A stretch of 64,000 nucleotides of DNA from Campylobacter lari subsp. concheus (lineage in GTDB: Bacteria; Campylobacterota; Campylobacteria; Campylobacterales; Campylobacteraceae): NCBI RefSeq assembly GCF_008245025.1, contig NZ_CP043426.1, positions 1,116,001-1,180,000 on the forward strand, read 5' to 3'. Below, piece after piece: positions 19,827 through 27,987 of this stretch. Positions within the stretch are counted from its first letter, which is position 1; each line of letters begins with the position of its first letter. The translations under genes and the position numbers were made by a program. The notes below the pieces were generated by a model. It saw only the letters and a program-made list of their open reading frames with translations, did no database searches and had not been told where the DNA came from.

Positions 19827-21179
19827 TTAAAAAAATAATTGTTTTACCATGATTAAAATCACCGCTAAAGGTGAGATATATCTTACAAAAAAATACCAGC
19901 ACTCAAAGTATTTACCCCTCATATAAGGATAAAATAAAGTTTGCAAAGCCTCTTTTTTAAGCACAAAACCTACGAAAATTGCACCAAATAATCCGCCCAA
20001 AGGCATCATTAAATTTGAAGCTACAAAATCTAATATATCAAAAAAACTTTTTCCAAAAAATTCTAAAGAATCTTTACTCCACTCAATTCCTGATAAAATA
20101 CATAAACTTCCTAAAAAATATACAATGAAAGCTATAAAAACCAAAGCTTTTTTTCTTGAAATTTGATAACGATTTATAAGATAAAAAGCAAAAGGTTCTA
20201 TCATAGAAACCGCCGAAGTAATTCCTGCAAAAAATAAAGCTATAAAAAAAGCTATAGCTAAAATATTTCCCAAAGGCAAAAAGCCTATTGGATCAATATT
20301 TGAAAATAAACTCATCAAAGATACAAAAATCAAACCTGGACCTTGTTGAGCTGGATCTCCATTAAATTCAAACATAAAAGTAAATACAATCAGTCCCATC
20401 ATAATACCAATGATAATATTAATAATTATAATATTAATAGTACTTGTAATGAAATTTGTTTTATCAGGTAAACTTGCAGAATAAGTTATAATTGAACCCA
20501 CTCCGATAGATAAAGAAAAACAAGCAAGACCCAATGCACTCAAAAATGCTCCTACTCCGAGTTTAGAAAAATCAGGAGAAAACAAAAACTCACTCGCCTT
20601 AGAAAAACCATCCATACTAAAAGAATATCCAAGCATTAAAATAAGTAATATAAATAAGCTTGGCATCATCCAAACATTAAGCTTTTCTATACCGCTTTTA
20701 ATACCTTTTGATACTACATAAAAAATCACTATAAACACAAAAGTAAAGCATACAAATTGAGATAAAACATCATTAGAAAGTAAATTTCCAAAAATAGCAC
20801 CACTTTCTTCTATGCTTTTTGGTAAAGGAAAAAATCCAAAATAAGCATACCTCACAATCCATCCTATAATCACACTATAAAAAGAAACAATCAAAATGGC
20901 ACCTATTAAAGAAAAACCGACTATAGACCACGCTCTTTTATGTTTTGGCGCTAAAGTATAATAAGCATTTACAGGATCTTTTTCACTAAGTTTTCCTATG
21001 CTAAGTTCTGCTAAAAATATTACAAAACCTACACCCAAAGTCAAAAGCAAATATAAAAGCACAAAGGCTGAACCACCATTTTGTCCTACTAAAGTTGGAA
21101 ACTTCCAAGCATTTCCAAGCCCAACAGCTGAACCTGCCACTGCTAATACAAAACCAATTTTAGAAAATTTATTATTCAT
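19827..21179 (-). CDS. Sodium-dependent transporter, SNF family (first tandem copy)
   Basis: 450 aa, promoter-proximal member of the three-gene array. LeuT-like, with NKFSKIGFVLAVAGSAVGLG at the start and a slightly longer loop (SNIDPIGFLPLGN) before the SAVSMIEPFAFYL helix. The array lies directly upstream of pycB-pckA, so imported amino acids that yield pyruvate could feed gluconeogenesis; this is an inference from position. C. jejuni has two such genes at the matching place as I recall, so one copy here may be a lineage-specific duplication. Confidence 0.9.
   Translation of the reverse strand: MNNKFSKIGFVLAVAGSAVGLGNAWKFPTLVGQNGGSAFVLLYLLLTLGVGFVIFLAELSIGKLSEKDPVNAYYTLAPKHKRAWSIVGFSLIGAILIVSFYSVIIGWIVRYAYFGFFPLPKSIEESGAIFGNLLSNDVLSQFVCFTFVFIVIFYVVSKGIKSGIEKLNVWMMPSLFILLILMLGYSFSMDGFSKASEFLFSPDFSKLGVGAFLSALGLACFSLSIGVGSIITYSASLPDKTNFITSTINIIIINIIIGIMMGLIVFTFMFEFNGDPAQQGPGLIFVSLMSLFSNIDPIGFLPLGNILAIAFFIALFFAGITSAVSMIEPFAFYLINRYQISRKKALVFIAFIVYFLGSLCILSGIEWSKDSLEFFGKSFFDILDFVASNLMMPLGGLFGAIFVGFVLKKEALQTLFYPYMRGKYFECWYFFVRYISPLAVILIMVKQLFF
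20602..20801. repeat. 200-bp perfect direct repeat, copy B (within first transporter gene)
   Basis: Partner of 19240-19439. Perfect identity over 200 bases between otherwise diverged paralogues indicates a recent gene-conversion tract or recombination. Confidence 0.95.
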
Positions 21180-21201
21180 AAAATAACCTTAATGTTTAAA
21201 A

Positions 21202-21207
21202 ACTATA
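21202..21207 (-). promoter_or_regulatory. Putative promoter of the transporter array
   Basis: TATAGT on the minus strand 23 bases before the first transporter ATG, in the 195-base divergent spacer with atpE. Weak support: position and hexamer only. Confidence 0.3.
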
Positions 21208-21298
21208 AAAAGTTTTAATGTAGCTAAAAAAAACTTTAATTTATTTTAAAACATACTTAATTAATTTAAATTTCAATAATTTTAAAGCTATATTGATA

Positions 21299-21374
21299 TA
21301 TAATTTTAACTTTATAAATCACAAGTAGGGATACGCAAGCCGAAAGGATTTAAATTTTATATCGAGGAAATACT
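21299..21374 (+). promoter_or_regulatory. atpE: atpE promoter and 64-base leader
   Basis: TATAAT at 21299-21304 gives a predicted start near 21311 and a leader of about 64 bases. The leader contains an unusually GC-rich island (AGTAGGGATACGCAAGCC and GAAAGG, about 21324-21348) in an otherwise AT-rich spacer, then CGAGGAAA as ribosome binding site. No convincing stem was found by eye. The island may aid high c-subunit translation, as an upstream enhancer does for E. coli atpE; that is inference. Confidence 0.45.
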
Positions 21375-21698
21375 ATGAAAAAAATCGTATTTTTAATGCT
21401 AGCTTTAAGTGGTTTTGCATTTGCAGCCGAAGGTTCTATGAATCAATGGTTAGCTTCTTTTTCTATCTTAGCAGCAGGTTTAGGACTTGGTGTTGCAGCT
21501 TTAGGTGGTGCTATTGGTATGGGTAATACTGCAGCAGCAACTATAGCAGGTACTGCTAGAAACCCTGGTCTTGGTGGTAAATTAATGACTACTATGTTTA
21601 TTGCTTTAGCGATGATTGAAGCTCAAGTTATTTATGCACTTGTTATTGCTCTTATCGCTCTTTATGCTAACCCATTCCAAGCATTAGTAGCAGCTTAA
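21375..21698 (+). CDS. atpE: ATP synthase F0 subunit c
   Basis: 107 aa. Forms the proton-driven c-ring. Two-helix hairpin with polar loop ARNPG (residues 61-65) and ion-binding Glu82 in AMIEAQVIYAL; the Na+-site residues are not obvious, so protons are likely. An extra N-terminal segment of about 18 hydrophobic residues ending AFAA looks like a signal peptide, as in other Epsilonproteobacteria. Not linked to other atp genes; atpB is also isolated at 27245. Confidence 0.95.
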   Translation: MKKIVFLMLALSGFAFAAEGSMNQWLASFSILAAGLGLGVAALGGAIGMGNTAAATIAGTARNPGLGGKLMTTMFIALAMIEAQVIYALVIALIALYANPFQALVAA

Positions 21699-21703
21699 TT
21701 ATA

Positions 21704-21724
21704 AAAGCCCTTTTTTAGGGCTTT
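21704..21724 (+). terminator. atpE terminator
   Basis: 8-bp stem AAAGCCCT/AGGGCTTT with T5 loop, ending three bases before tRNA-Leu. There is no long T-run after it, so some read-through into the tRNA is possible. Confidence 0.6.
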
Positions 21725-21726
21725 AT

Positions 21727-21812
21727 GCGGTTATGGTGGAACTGGTAGACACGCCATCTTGAGGGGGTGGTACGCTCAGCGTGTGCGAGTTCAAATCTCG
21801 CTAACCGCACCA
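21727..21812 (+). tRNA. tRNA-Leu (anticodon GAG)
   Basis: 86-base class II tRNA. Acceptor arm GCGGTTA pairs with TAACCGC, then A and an encoded CCA. Anticodon stem CCATC/GGTGG around loop TTGAGGG gives GAG, reading CUC/CUU. A long variable arm lies between the anticodon arm and T-arm (GCGAG-TTCAAAT-CTCGC). Confidence 0.96.
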
Positions 21813-21830
21813 TTTAAGGAATTTTAAAAA

Positions 21831-22265
21831 ATGGTTTTCTATCTCTTAATTAGTGCAATAGCTTTTTTAATTCTTTTTTTTTCTATTAAAAAATATACAT
21901 TAAAATTAGATGAACAAGCCTTACTTGAACCCATTAAAAATGATATCTATCCTGAGTTTTGTGATCTTATTAACGAAGAAATAAGAAATATTAAAAATAG
22001 TCTTTTACAAAACACTTTTACGCTTCAAAATGAAAATAATAAAGATAAATTTTTAGAAAATTTAAGTAATATGAGCAGAAAGCTTAACCATATTCAAACT
22101 ATGAATTTAAGTAAAAAAAGCAATGCTTTATGGGAAGAGGCTCTTTTTGGGTTTTTAAAAGAACTCGAAAAACTTAATGAACAATACTTAAAAAATAGTG
22201 ATGAGATTAATGATTCGATAAGAACTTCTTTGCAAGAAAAATTTTCTAATTTAACAAAAAACTAA
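21831..22265 (+). CDS. Small membrane-anchored helical protein, unknown function
   Basis: 144 aa. One N-terminal membrane helix (about 1-18, [15 protein letters not shown]), then a long, mostly helical, charged domain with no known motif. RBS AAGGAA lies before the ATG, 18 bases after the tRNA. A gene in the same place after atpE occurs in C. jejuni as I recall. Not recognised beyond that. Confidence 0.75.
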   Translation: MVFYLLISAIAFLILFFSIKKYTLKLDEQALLEPIKNDIYPEFCDLINEEIRNIKNSLLQNTFTLQNENNKDKFLENLSNMSRKLNHIQTMNLSKKSNALWEEALFGFLKELEKLNEQYLKNSDEINDSIRTSLQEKFSNLTKN

Positions 22266-22297
22266 CACAAACAAATTTTTTATTTCAAAAAACACTT

Positions 22298-22303
22298 TAT
22301 AAT
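22298..22303 (+). promoter_or_regulatory. Putative promoter of the PAS chemoreceptor gene
   Basis: Perfect TATAAT 27 bases before the ATG at 22331; AAAGGAAA lies just upstream of the start. Confidence 0.5.
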
Positions 22304-22330
22304 TTTAAACTATTTTTACAAAGGAAATTC

Positions 22331-23626
22331 ATGTTTGTCAATAAGAAAAAAATCAATGAGCAAATTACTCAATTAGAACAATCTAATCAATCTTTTCAAG
22401 ATATACTTAATGCTATAAGTAAAACTATGGCGATGATAGAATTTCAAACAGATGGAACCATCATTAGTGCTAATGAAAATTTTCTAAAAACTATGAATTA
22501 CTCTCTAGATGAAATTAAAGGAAAACACCATAGTATGTTTTGCTTACCTGAGGTAGTAAAGTCTCAACATTATAGTGATTTTTGGAAAGATTTAAAAAGT
22601 GGTAAATCAAGAAATGGTCTTTTTAGACGCATCGCAAAGGGAGGAAAAGACATTTATCTTGAAGCTAATTATCTTCCTATTTTAGATCAAAATAACAAAA
22701 TATACAAGGTTATTAAATTTGCCAATGACATTACTCAAAGACACTATGAGATGCTTGATTTAAAAAATACCATAGATGCGGCTAATCGTTCTATGGCGAT
22801 TATTGAATTTAATCCTTATGGAGAAATTCTAAATGCTAATGAAAATTTCACTCAAACAATGGGTTATTCACTAAGCGAAATCAAAGGAAAACACCATAGT
22901 ATGTTTTGCGAGGAAAAGTTTAGAAACTCAAAAGAATATACAATTTTTTGGGAAGAATTAAGAAGTGGTAAATTTCAATCAGGAAAATTTATACGCTTTG
23001 GTAAAAATAATAAACTAATCCACCTAGAAGCAAGTTATAATCCTATTAAAAATGATGATGGAAAAATTTATAAAGTTATTAAATTTGCAACAGATATTAC
23101 CGAGCAGGTTGTAAGAGATGAGGAAAAATTAAAGCTCATTAGTGAGCTTGCAGAACAAAATGATAATTTAACCCAAGAAGGTGATAGTGTTATAGAAAAT
23201 ACAGTTCAAAATATTCAAAATATTGCTGAGATGATGAATAATAGTAGTAATTTAGTTTCATCATTAAATGAACAATCAGAAGAAATTAAAAATATCATTC
23301 AAACCATTAGTGATATAGCAGATCAAACCAATCTTTTAGCGCTAAATGCTGCCATAGAAGCAGCACGTGCCGGAGAACATGGACGTGGTTTTGCTGTGGT
23401 TGCTGATGAAGTTAGAAATCTAGCTGAAAGAACTGGACATTCAGTAAATGAAATTACTACCACCATTAATTCTATCAGAAATGTAACAGCTGAAGTGGTA
23501 CAAAGTATAAAAGATGGCTTAAGTGGTGTAAATCAAAGCGTGGATTTAGCTAAAGAAGCCAGAGAATGCATGGAAAAAATTAGAAATAGCTCAGCTCAAG
23601 TAGCACAAGCTATGCAGGATAAATAA
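22331..23626 (+). CDS. Soluble PAS-PAS methyl-accepting chemotaxis protein (BdlA-like architecture)
   Basis: 431 aa, no membrane helix and no periplasmic domain. Two similar PAS domains (about 20-135 and 145-258), each with the sequence KGKHHSMFC (63-71 and 185-193) and a PAC-like end ([22 protein letters not shown]), so they arose by internal duplication. A short MCP signalling hairpin follows (about 265-431), with the conserved tip [24 protein letters not shown] starting near 331. PAS domains of this type sense redox, oxygen or energy state; Pseudomonas BdlA has the same layout. Likely an energy-taxis receptor coupling to CheW/CheA; ligand unknown. Monocistronic with its own terminator. Confidence 0.9.
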   Translation: MFVNKKKINEQITQLEQSNQSFQDILNAISKTMAMIEFQTDGTIISANENFLKTMNYSLDEIKGKHHSMFCLPEVVKSQHYSDFWKDLKSGKSRNGLFRRIAKGGKDIYLEANYLPILDQNNKIYKVIKFANDITQRHYEMLDLKNTIDAANRSMAIIEFNPYGEILNANENFTQTMGYSLSEIKGKHHSMFCEEKFRNSKEYTIFWEELRSGKFQSGKFIRFGKNNKLIHLEASYNPIKNDDGKIYKVIKFATDITEQVVRDEEKLKLISELAEQNDNLTQEGDSVIENTVQNIQNIAEMMNNSSNLVSSLNEQSEEIKNIIQTISDIADQTNLLALNAAIEAARAGEHGRGFAVVADEVRNLAERTGHSVNEITTTINSIRNVTAEVVQSIKDGLSGVNQSVDLAKEARECMEKIRNSSAQVAQAMQDK

Positions 23627-23628
23627 GA

Positions 23629-23652
23629 GTTTTTAGCTTAAAAGCTAAAAAC
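23629..23652. terminator. Bidirectional terminator between chemoreceptor and dihydroorotase-like gene
   Basis: Perfect 10-bp stem GTTTTTAGCT/AGCTAAAAAC with TAAA loop at convergent gene ends. Confidence 0.75.
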
Positions 23653-24801
23653 CTTTCCCGCTATAAAGCTTTTTTCTACCTTACCTTGCAAGGTATCATT
23701 TGCATATAAACCTTTCCCTTTAAAAGAAAGATTTTCTTCAAATACAACTAAATCAGCATCAAAACCAAGTTCTATTTTACCTTTGTTTAATCCTAAAAAT
23801 TGCGCTTGATTATAACTTGTAAAATCACATAATTCTTTCCAAGTTAAAATACCTTCTTTTACTAAATATGTAAAACATAAACTCATATATATAGCTATAG
23901 CATTAACTCCAAAATCTGCTTCATCAAAAGCTAAATCTTTTTTAGTGCTAGGAGTATGCAAAGAGCTTAAGAAAGTAATTTTTTTATCTTGAAGTAATTT
24001 TTTAAGACTTATTAATTCATTTTTTGCTCTTAGTGGAGGTAAAATTTTTGCTTGAGTATTGAAATTTTCGCAAGCACTTTCATCTTTGATTAAATGATGA
24101 ATTGAAATTTCACTATATTGATCATGTAATAATTCAAATGATCTTGCAATTGCTAAAGAGTTAAAACAAGCTTTGTTTTTATAAAACTCTACTAATTCTT
24201 TCATTTTTACTACTTCACTAGTCTCAGCTATATCGCTGATTCCTATAAGTCCTAATTCAAAGCTTGTTTGTCCATCATTCATTACCCCATGATCATCAAA
24301 ACTCTCATCAAAACACTTTAAAAACACCGGAGTTGATTTCATATTAGCATATTGCATACACTGTCTTAAATAATTTGCACCTAAAGTACTTGAAAGCTCC
24401 AAACCTTTTGCACCCATATCAATTAAGGTAGCAATATTTTTTAATTTTTCTGTTTTATCTAATACATTAATAGTAGGCAAAATATTAATATCTAAAGATT
24501 TTAACTTATCAAAATAAAGTGCATAACCTTGAGTGTTAACTTCTAAACTATCTTTTAAAACAATAGTCCCTACCCCACCTTTTAAGCATGCTTTTTCAAG
24601 ATCATATAATTTATCTATACTAAATTCATTATCAAGTAAACTAACATTTAAATCAATAAACGAAGGAAGTAAAGTCTTGCCTTTTATATCAATAATATAC
24701 TCATCATCATTTAAATCATTAGTAATTTGAGTGATTTTTCCATCTTCTATTTTAAGATCAAGTACTTGTTCACCGTAAATTTTTGCATTTTTGATAATCA
24801 T
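23638..24801 (-). CDS. Dihydroorotase-like protein with degenerate metal site (PyrC')
   Basis: 387 aa, amidohydrolase fold of class I dihydroorotases: the N-terminal beta part, GKTLLPSFIDLNVS, and C-terminal NKGKIELGFDADLVVF. The metal-binding D-x-H-x-H near residue 50 reads D-L-N-V-S, and the late TDHAPH motif reads SSLHTPS, so both zinc ligand pairs and the catalytic Asp appear lost. It is therefore probably non-catalytic, like the PyrC' subunits that scaffold aspartate transcarbamoylase in other bacteria. It overlaps gpsA by 4 bases; no pyrB is nearby. Confidence 0.85.
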   Translation of the reverse strand: MIIKNAKIYGEQVLDLKIEDGKITQITNDLNDDEYIIDIKGKTLLPSFIDLNVSLLDNEFSIDKLYDLEKACLKGGVGTIVLKDSLEVNTQGYALYFDKLKSLDINILPTINVLDKTEKLKNIATLIDMGAKGLELSSTLGANYLRQCMQYANMKSTPVFLKCFDESFDDHGVMNDGQTSFELGLIGISDIAETSEVVKMKELVEFYKNKACFNSLAIARSFELLHDQYSEISIHHLIKDESACENFNTQAKILPPLRAKNELISLKKLLQDKKITFLSSLHTPSTKKDLAFDEADFGVNAIAIYMSLCFTYLVKEGILTWKELCDFTSYNQAQFLGLNKGKIELGFDADLVVFEENLSFKGKGLYANDTLQGKVEKSFIAGKVFSF

Positions 24802-25700
24802 GATATTTCCTCCTTTGATGACATCAAATCTTTCAAAGACTCCCAGGCATTCTTACCCTCTAGCATTAAAACCACTTCATTAACAATCGGAGTATAAATT
24901 TGAAATTGCTTTGATAAGGCATGTATAGCATAAGCAGTTTGCACTCCTTCGGCTACCTCTCCAAGCTCCATTAAAATATCTTTTATATTTTTATCACTAG
25001 CCAAACTCAAACCTACCCTATAATTTCTTGATAGATTACTAGAAGCTGTTAAAAATAAATCTCCAGCTCCACTAAGTCCTAAAAATGTTTCTTCTTTAGC
25101 GCTAAAAAACTGCCCAAAACGGTGCATTTCCACTAAGCCTCTTGAAACCAAAGAAGCTCTTGCATTATTACCTAATTTTAAGCCGTCGCAAACCCCGCTT
25201 GCAATTGCTAAAACATTCTTATAAGCACCACAAATTTCAGCACCTTTAACATCAGAACTGGTATAAGTTTTAATATAATTTGGAAAAAAACTTGCAAATT
25301 CATTGCAAAGTTCTTGATTTTTACCGCTAATAACCAAAGCACAAGGTTTTTTTTCTAGCACTTCACTTGCAAAAGAAGGTCCACTTAAAAAACAAAGTCT
25401 ATCACTACTTATGAACCCACCAAAAACCTCATCCATAAATTTTAAACTTTTGCAATCAATACCCTTAGAAGCTACAAGAATTTTTTGATTTAAATCTTTA
25501 AAATTATTTACAAGCCACTCATGTATTCCTTGAGCATATAAAGCAAAAACTAAATATTCATACCCTAAAGCTTCTTTGGTGCTAACAAAATAAGAAAGAT
25601 CTTTTTTGCGAAAAGAAGTTATCACACATTCATTTTTAACACTCAATGCATCATATAAAGCACTTCCCCATTTTCCTGCACCAATAACTGCTATTTTCAT
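24798..25700 (-). CDS. gpsA: Glycerol-3-phosphate dehydrogenase [NAD(P)+]
   Basis: 300 aa. Makes sn-glycerol-3-phosphate from DHAP for phospholipid synthesis. N-terminal Rossmann GAGKWGSAL; the lysine region FVASKGID; catalytic Lys in GAYKNVLAIASG; the GLSGAGDLFLT and SRNYRVGLSL blocks are typical of GpsA. Middle gene of gatB-gpsA-pyrC', with starts and stops nearly touching. Its product may also supply the glycerol-3-phosphate used by the TagD-like enzyme at 51508 (inference). Confidence 0.95.
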   Translation of the reverse strand: MKIAVIGAGKWGSALYDALSVKNECVITSFRKKDLSYFVSTKEALGYEYLVFALYAQGIHEWLVNNFKDLNQKILVASKGIDCKSLKFMDEVFGGFISSDRLCFLSGPSFASEVLEKKPCALVISGKNQELCNEFASFFPNYIKTYTSSDVKGAEICGAYKNVLAIASGVCDGLKLGNNARASLVSRGLVEMHRFGQFFSAKEETFLGLSGAGDLFLTASSNLSRNYRVGLSLASDKNIKDILMELGEVAEGVQTAYAIHALSKQFQIYTPIVNEVVLMLEGKNAWESLKDLMSSKEEIS

Positions 25701-25702
25701 AT

Positions 25703-27121
25703 TTAACCAAGTTTTGATTTTAAAATTTCATTTACCTTAGCAGGATTAAATGCACCCTTGCCTGCTTTCATTGCCTGACCGACAAAGAAACCAAAAAGTT
25801 TATCTTTACCACTTTTATATTCAGCTACCTTATCTTCATTGTTTGCTAAAATTTCATCAACAATCTTTTCAATAGCACCATCATCGCTGACCTGTTTTAA
25901 ACCAAGTTTTTCAATAGCATCATCAATTTCAACTTCTGTATTTTCAAACACATAAGCTAAAATATCCTTACCTGCTTTAGCACTAATAACACCTTCTTCT
26001 ATACGTTTGATTAAAACAGCTAATTTTTCTTGTTTTATAGGTGAGTTTTCTATAGTTAACTCACCTTTTAAAAGTCCCATTAACTCAGTCGTAAGCCAAG
26101 TAACACAAAGTTTTGGGTTTAATTTTTGATCAATTAAATACTCAAAATACCTACAAAGTTCTAATGAAGAAACAATCACTTCACTATCACTTTCTTTAAC
26201 ACCTAATTCACTAATAAATCTAGCTTTTTTCTCATCAGGAAGTTCTGGTATATCTTGACTTAGCATTTCATCATCTAAAATTACAGGTAAAAGATCAGGA
26301 TCAGGGAAATATCTATATTCGGCAGAATCTTCCTTGCCTCTCATACTTCTAGTAACTAAATTAACCGTATCAAATAATCTTGTTTCTTGCACAACTTCTT
26401 GATCGTATTTTCCATCTTCCCAAGCTTCACTTTGGCGTTTTACTTCATACTCAATCGCCTTTTGGATAAAACGGAATGAATTTAAATTTTTAATCTCCAC
26501 TCTAGTATAAAGTTTATCATCACCCTTTGGACGAATACTAACATTAGCATCACATCTAAAACTACCTTCTTGCATATTTGCATCTGAAATATCTAAAAAT
26601 CTTATAATAGAATGAAGTTTTTTCAAATAAGCCACTGCTTCATCAGAACTTCTAAGTTCCGGCTCGCTAACGATTTCAAGCAAAGGCGTGCCTGCTCTAT
26701 TTAAATCTACTTTTGAAAAATTACTTTCATGTATATTTTTTCCTGCATCTTCTTCTAAATGAGCTCTAGTAATACCTATGCGTTTATTTTCTCCATTTAC
26801 ATTAATAAACAGTTCACCATTTTCTACTATAGGAATATCAAATTGCGAAATTTGGTAAGCTTTTGGTAAATCAGGATAAAAATAATTTTTTCTATTAAAA
26901 ATACTTTTTTTATTTATAGTTGCATTAACTGCTTTTCCAAATGCTATAGCTTTTTTCACTGCTTCTTGATTTAATACAGGCAAAGCACCCGGTAAAGCTA
27001 AACATGTTGGGCATACATTAGTATTTGATTTTTCTCCAAAAGAAGTTGCACATGAGCAAAAGATTTTTGTTTTGGTATTTAATTGTGCATGAACTTCAAG
27101 TCCTATAACAACTTCAAACAT
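25703..27121 (-). CDS. gatB: Aspartyl/glutamyl-tRNA(Asn/Gln) amidotransferase subunit B
   Basis: 472 aa. Kinase and tRNA-binding subunit of GatCAB, needed because Campylobacter misacylates tRNA-Gln and tRNA-Asn. N-terminal [20 protein letters not shown], the zinc-type Cys (CSCA...CPTC), the HLEEDAGK motif, and a C-terminal YqeY-like tail domain ending in [16 protein letters not shown]. gatA and gatC are not in the window. First gene of its operon, with TAGAAT at 27149-27154 as a possible -10. Confidence 0.96.
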   Translation of the reverse strand: MFEVVIGLEVHAQLNTKTKIFCSCATSFGEKSNTNVCPTCLALPGALPVLNQEAVKKAIAFGKAVNATINKKSIFNRKNYFYPDLPKAYQISQFDIPIVENGELFINVNGENKRIGITRAHLEEDAGKNIHESNFSKVDLNRAGTPLLEIVSEPELRSSDEAVAYLKKLHSIIRFLDISDANMQEGSFRCDANVSIRPKGDDKLYTRVEIKNLNSFRFIQKAIEYEVKRQSEAWEDGKYDQEVVQETRLFDTVNLVTRSMRGKEDSAEYRYFPDPDLLPVILDDEMLSQDIPELPDEKKARFISELGVKESDSEVIVSSLELCRYFEYLIDQKLNPKLCVTWLTTELMGLLKGELTIENSPIKQEKLAVLIKRIEEGVISAKAGKDILAYVFENTEVEIDDAIEKLGLKQVSDDGAIEKIVDEILANNEDKVAEYKSGKDKLFGFFVGQAMKAGKGAFNPAKVNEILKSKLG

Positions 27122-27148
27122 TAAAATTTTCCTTAGAATTTTTTGTTT

Positions 27149-27154
27149 ATTCTA
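27149..27154 (-). promoter_or_regulatory. Putative gatB-gpsA operon promoter
   Basis: TAGAAT on the minus strand, 27 bases before the gatB ATG, downstream of the atpB terminator. The rest of the 123-base gap is A/T-rich and holds only that terminator. Confidence 0.35.
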
Positions 27155-27211
27155 GCGTTTTTTATTTCAAAAAGAGTTTAAAAAAGAATAAAAGAAGAAT
27201 ATTAAAAAAGA

Positions 27212-27239
27212 AAAAAGCAAAAAATATTTTTTGCTTTTT
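27212..27239 (-). terminator. atpB terminator
   Basis: Perfect 13-bp inverted repeat AAAAAGCAAAAAA/TTTTTTGCTTTTT (27212-27224 with 27227-27239), followed on the minus strand by a T-rich run. Low GC but long, six bases after the atpB stop. Confidence 0.65.
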
Positions 27240-27244
27240 AAAAA

Positions 27245-27925
27245 TTAATGATGTTCATCAACTACAGTTGCACCTGCTAAATAAACATAAGTTAAAATCA
27301 TAAAAATAAAAGATTGTAAAAATGCCATAAAAGTTAAAAGCATATAAGCAGGTAGTGGTGCAACCCAAGGCACAAGAGCTAAAATAACTGCTAAGAATAA
27401 ATCATCTCCTTTAATATTACCAAATAAACGGAAAGATAAAGAAATAACTCTTGAAAAATGAGAAACCACTTCTATAGGAAACATTAAAGGTGCTAGAATT
27501 TTAACAGGCCCCATAAAATGTGCAAAATACTTAAAAAATCCTTGAGTTCTAATGCCTTCAAAATGATAATACACAAATACTATAATAGCCAAAGAAGCGC
27601 TAAAATTTAAACTAGCACTTGGAGCTTCAAAACCTGGTATGATTCCTATGATATTACTAAAAAACACCATAAAACCTATAGTTGCAACTAAAGGCAAGTA
27701 TTTTCTAGCAGCTTCATCACTACCCATGGTATCTCTACCCATGCTTAAAATGCCTTCCATATAAGCTTCAGCTAAATTCTGACTACCTCTTGGGACAATT
27801 TGCATGGATCTTGTAGCAAGTTTTGCTAAAATCAAAGAAATCACAACCACTATACCCAAATGAAAAAAGTATGCAAAAGTGTGACTAGAATCTATAAAAG
27901 AACTAAATAAAAATAAATCTTTCAT
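27245..27925 (-). CDS. atpB: ATP synthase F0 subunit a
   Basis: 226 aa, about five to six membrane helices. Stator channel subunit that moves protons to the c-ring. The essential Arg is in the [14 protein letters not shown] helix, and the preceding [12 protein letters not shown] block is conserved. Stands alone with its own promoter and terminator, separated from atpE, as is common in Campylobacter and Helicobacter. Confidence 0.96.
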   Translation of the reverse strand: MKDLFLFSSFIDSSHTFAYFFHLGIVVVISLILAKLATRSMQIVPRGSQNLAEAYMEGILSMGRDTMGSDEAARKYLPLVATIGFMVFFSNIIGIIPGFEAPSASLNFSASLAIIVFVYYHFEGIRTQGFFKYFAHFMGPVKILAPLMFPIEVVSHFSRVISLSFRLFGNIKGDDLFLAVILALVPWVAPLPAYMLLTFMAFLQSFIFMILTYVYLAGATVVDEHH

Positions 27926-27962
27926 TAAAAATCCTTAGCAGAATAAATATTTCAAAGCTAAT

Positions 27963-27968
27963 ATTATA
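27963..27968 (-). promoter_or_regulatory. atpB: Putative atpB promoter (-10 TATAAT)
   Basis: Perfect TATAAT on the minus strand, 38 bases before the ATG; AAGGAT is the ribosome binding site. It lies in the 62-base gap after the CrtI-like gene. Confidence 0.5.
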
Positions 27969-27987
27969 AAAAAAAATTGCTTATATT

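Noticed and set aside
17136-21179. Transposon-borne duplication of the transporters
   Set aside because: No transposase, terminal repeats or target duplications are seen; tandem duplication with conversion explains it.
21305-21374. Cyclic-di-GMP riboswitch in the atpE leader
   Set aside because: GCAAGCC faintly recalls that riboswitch, but the leader is far too short and the paired stems are absent.
23200-23626. Truncation or frameshift of the chemoreceptor
   Set aside because: The signalling tip is complete and a clean terminator follows; short soluble BdlA-type receptors have this length.
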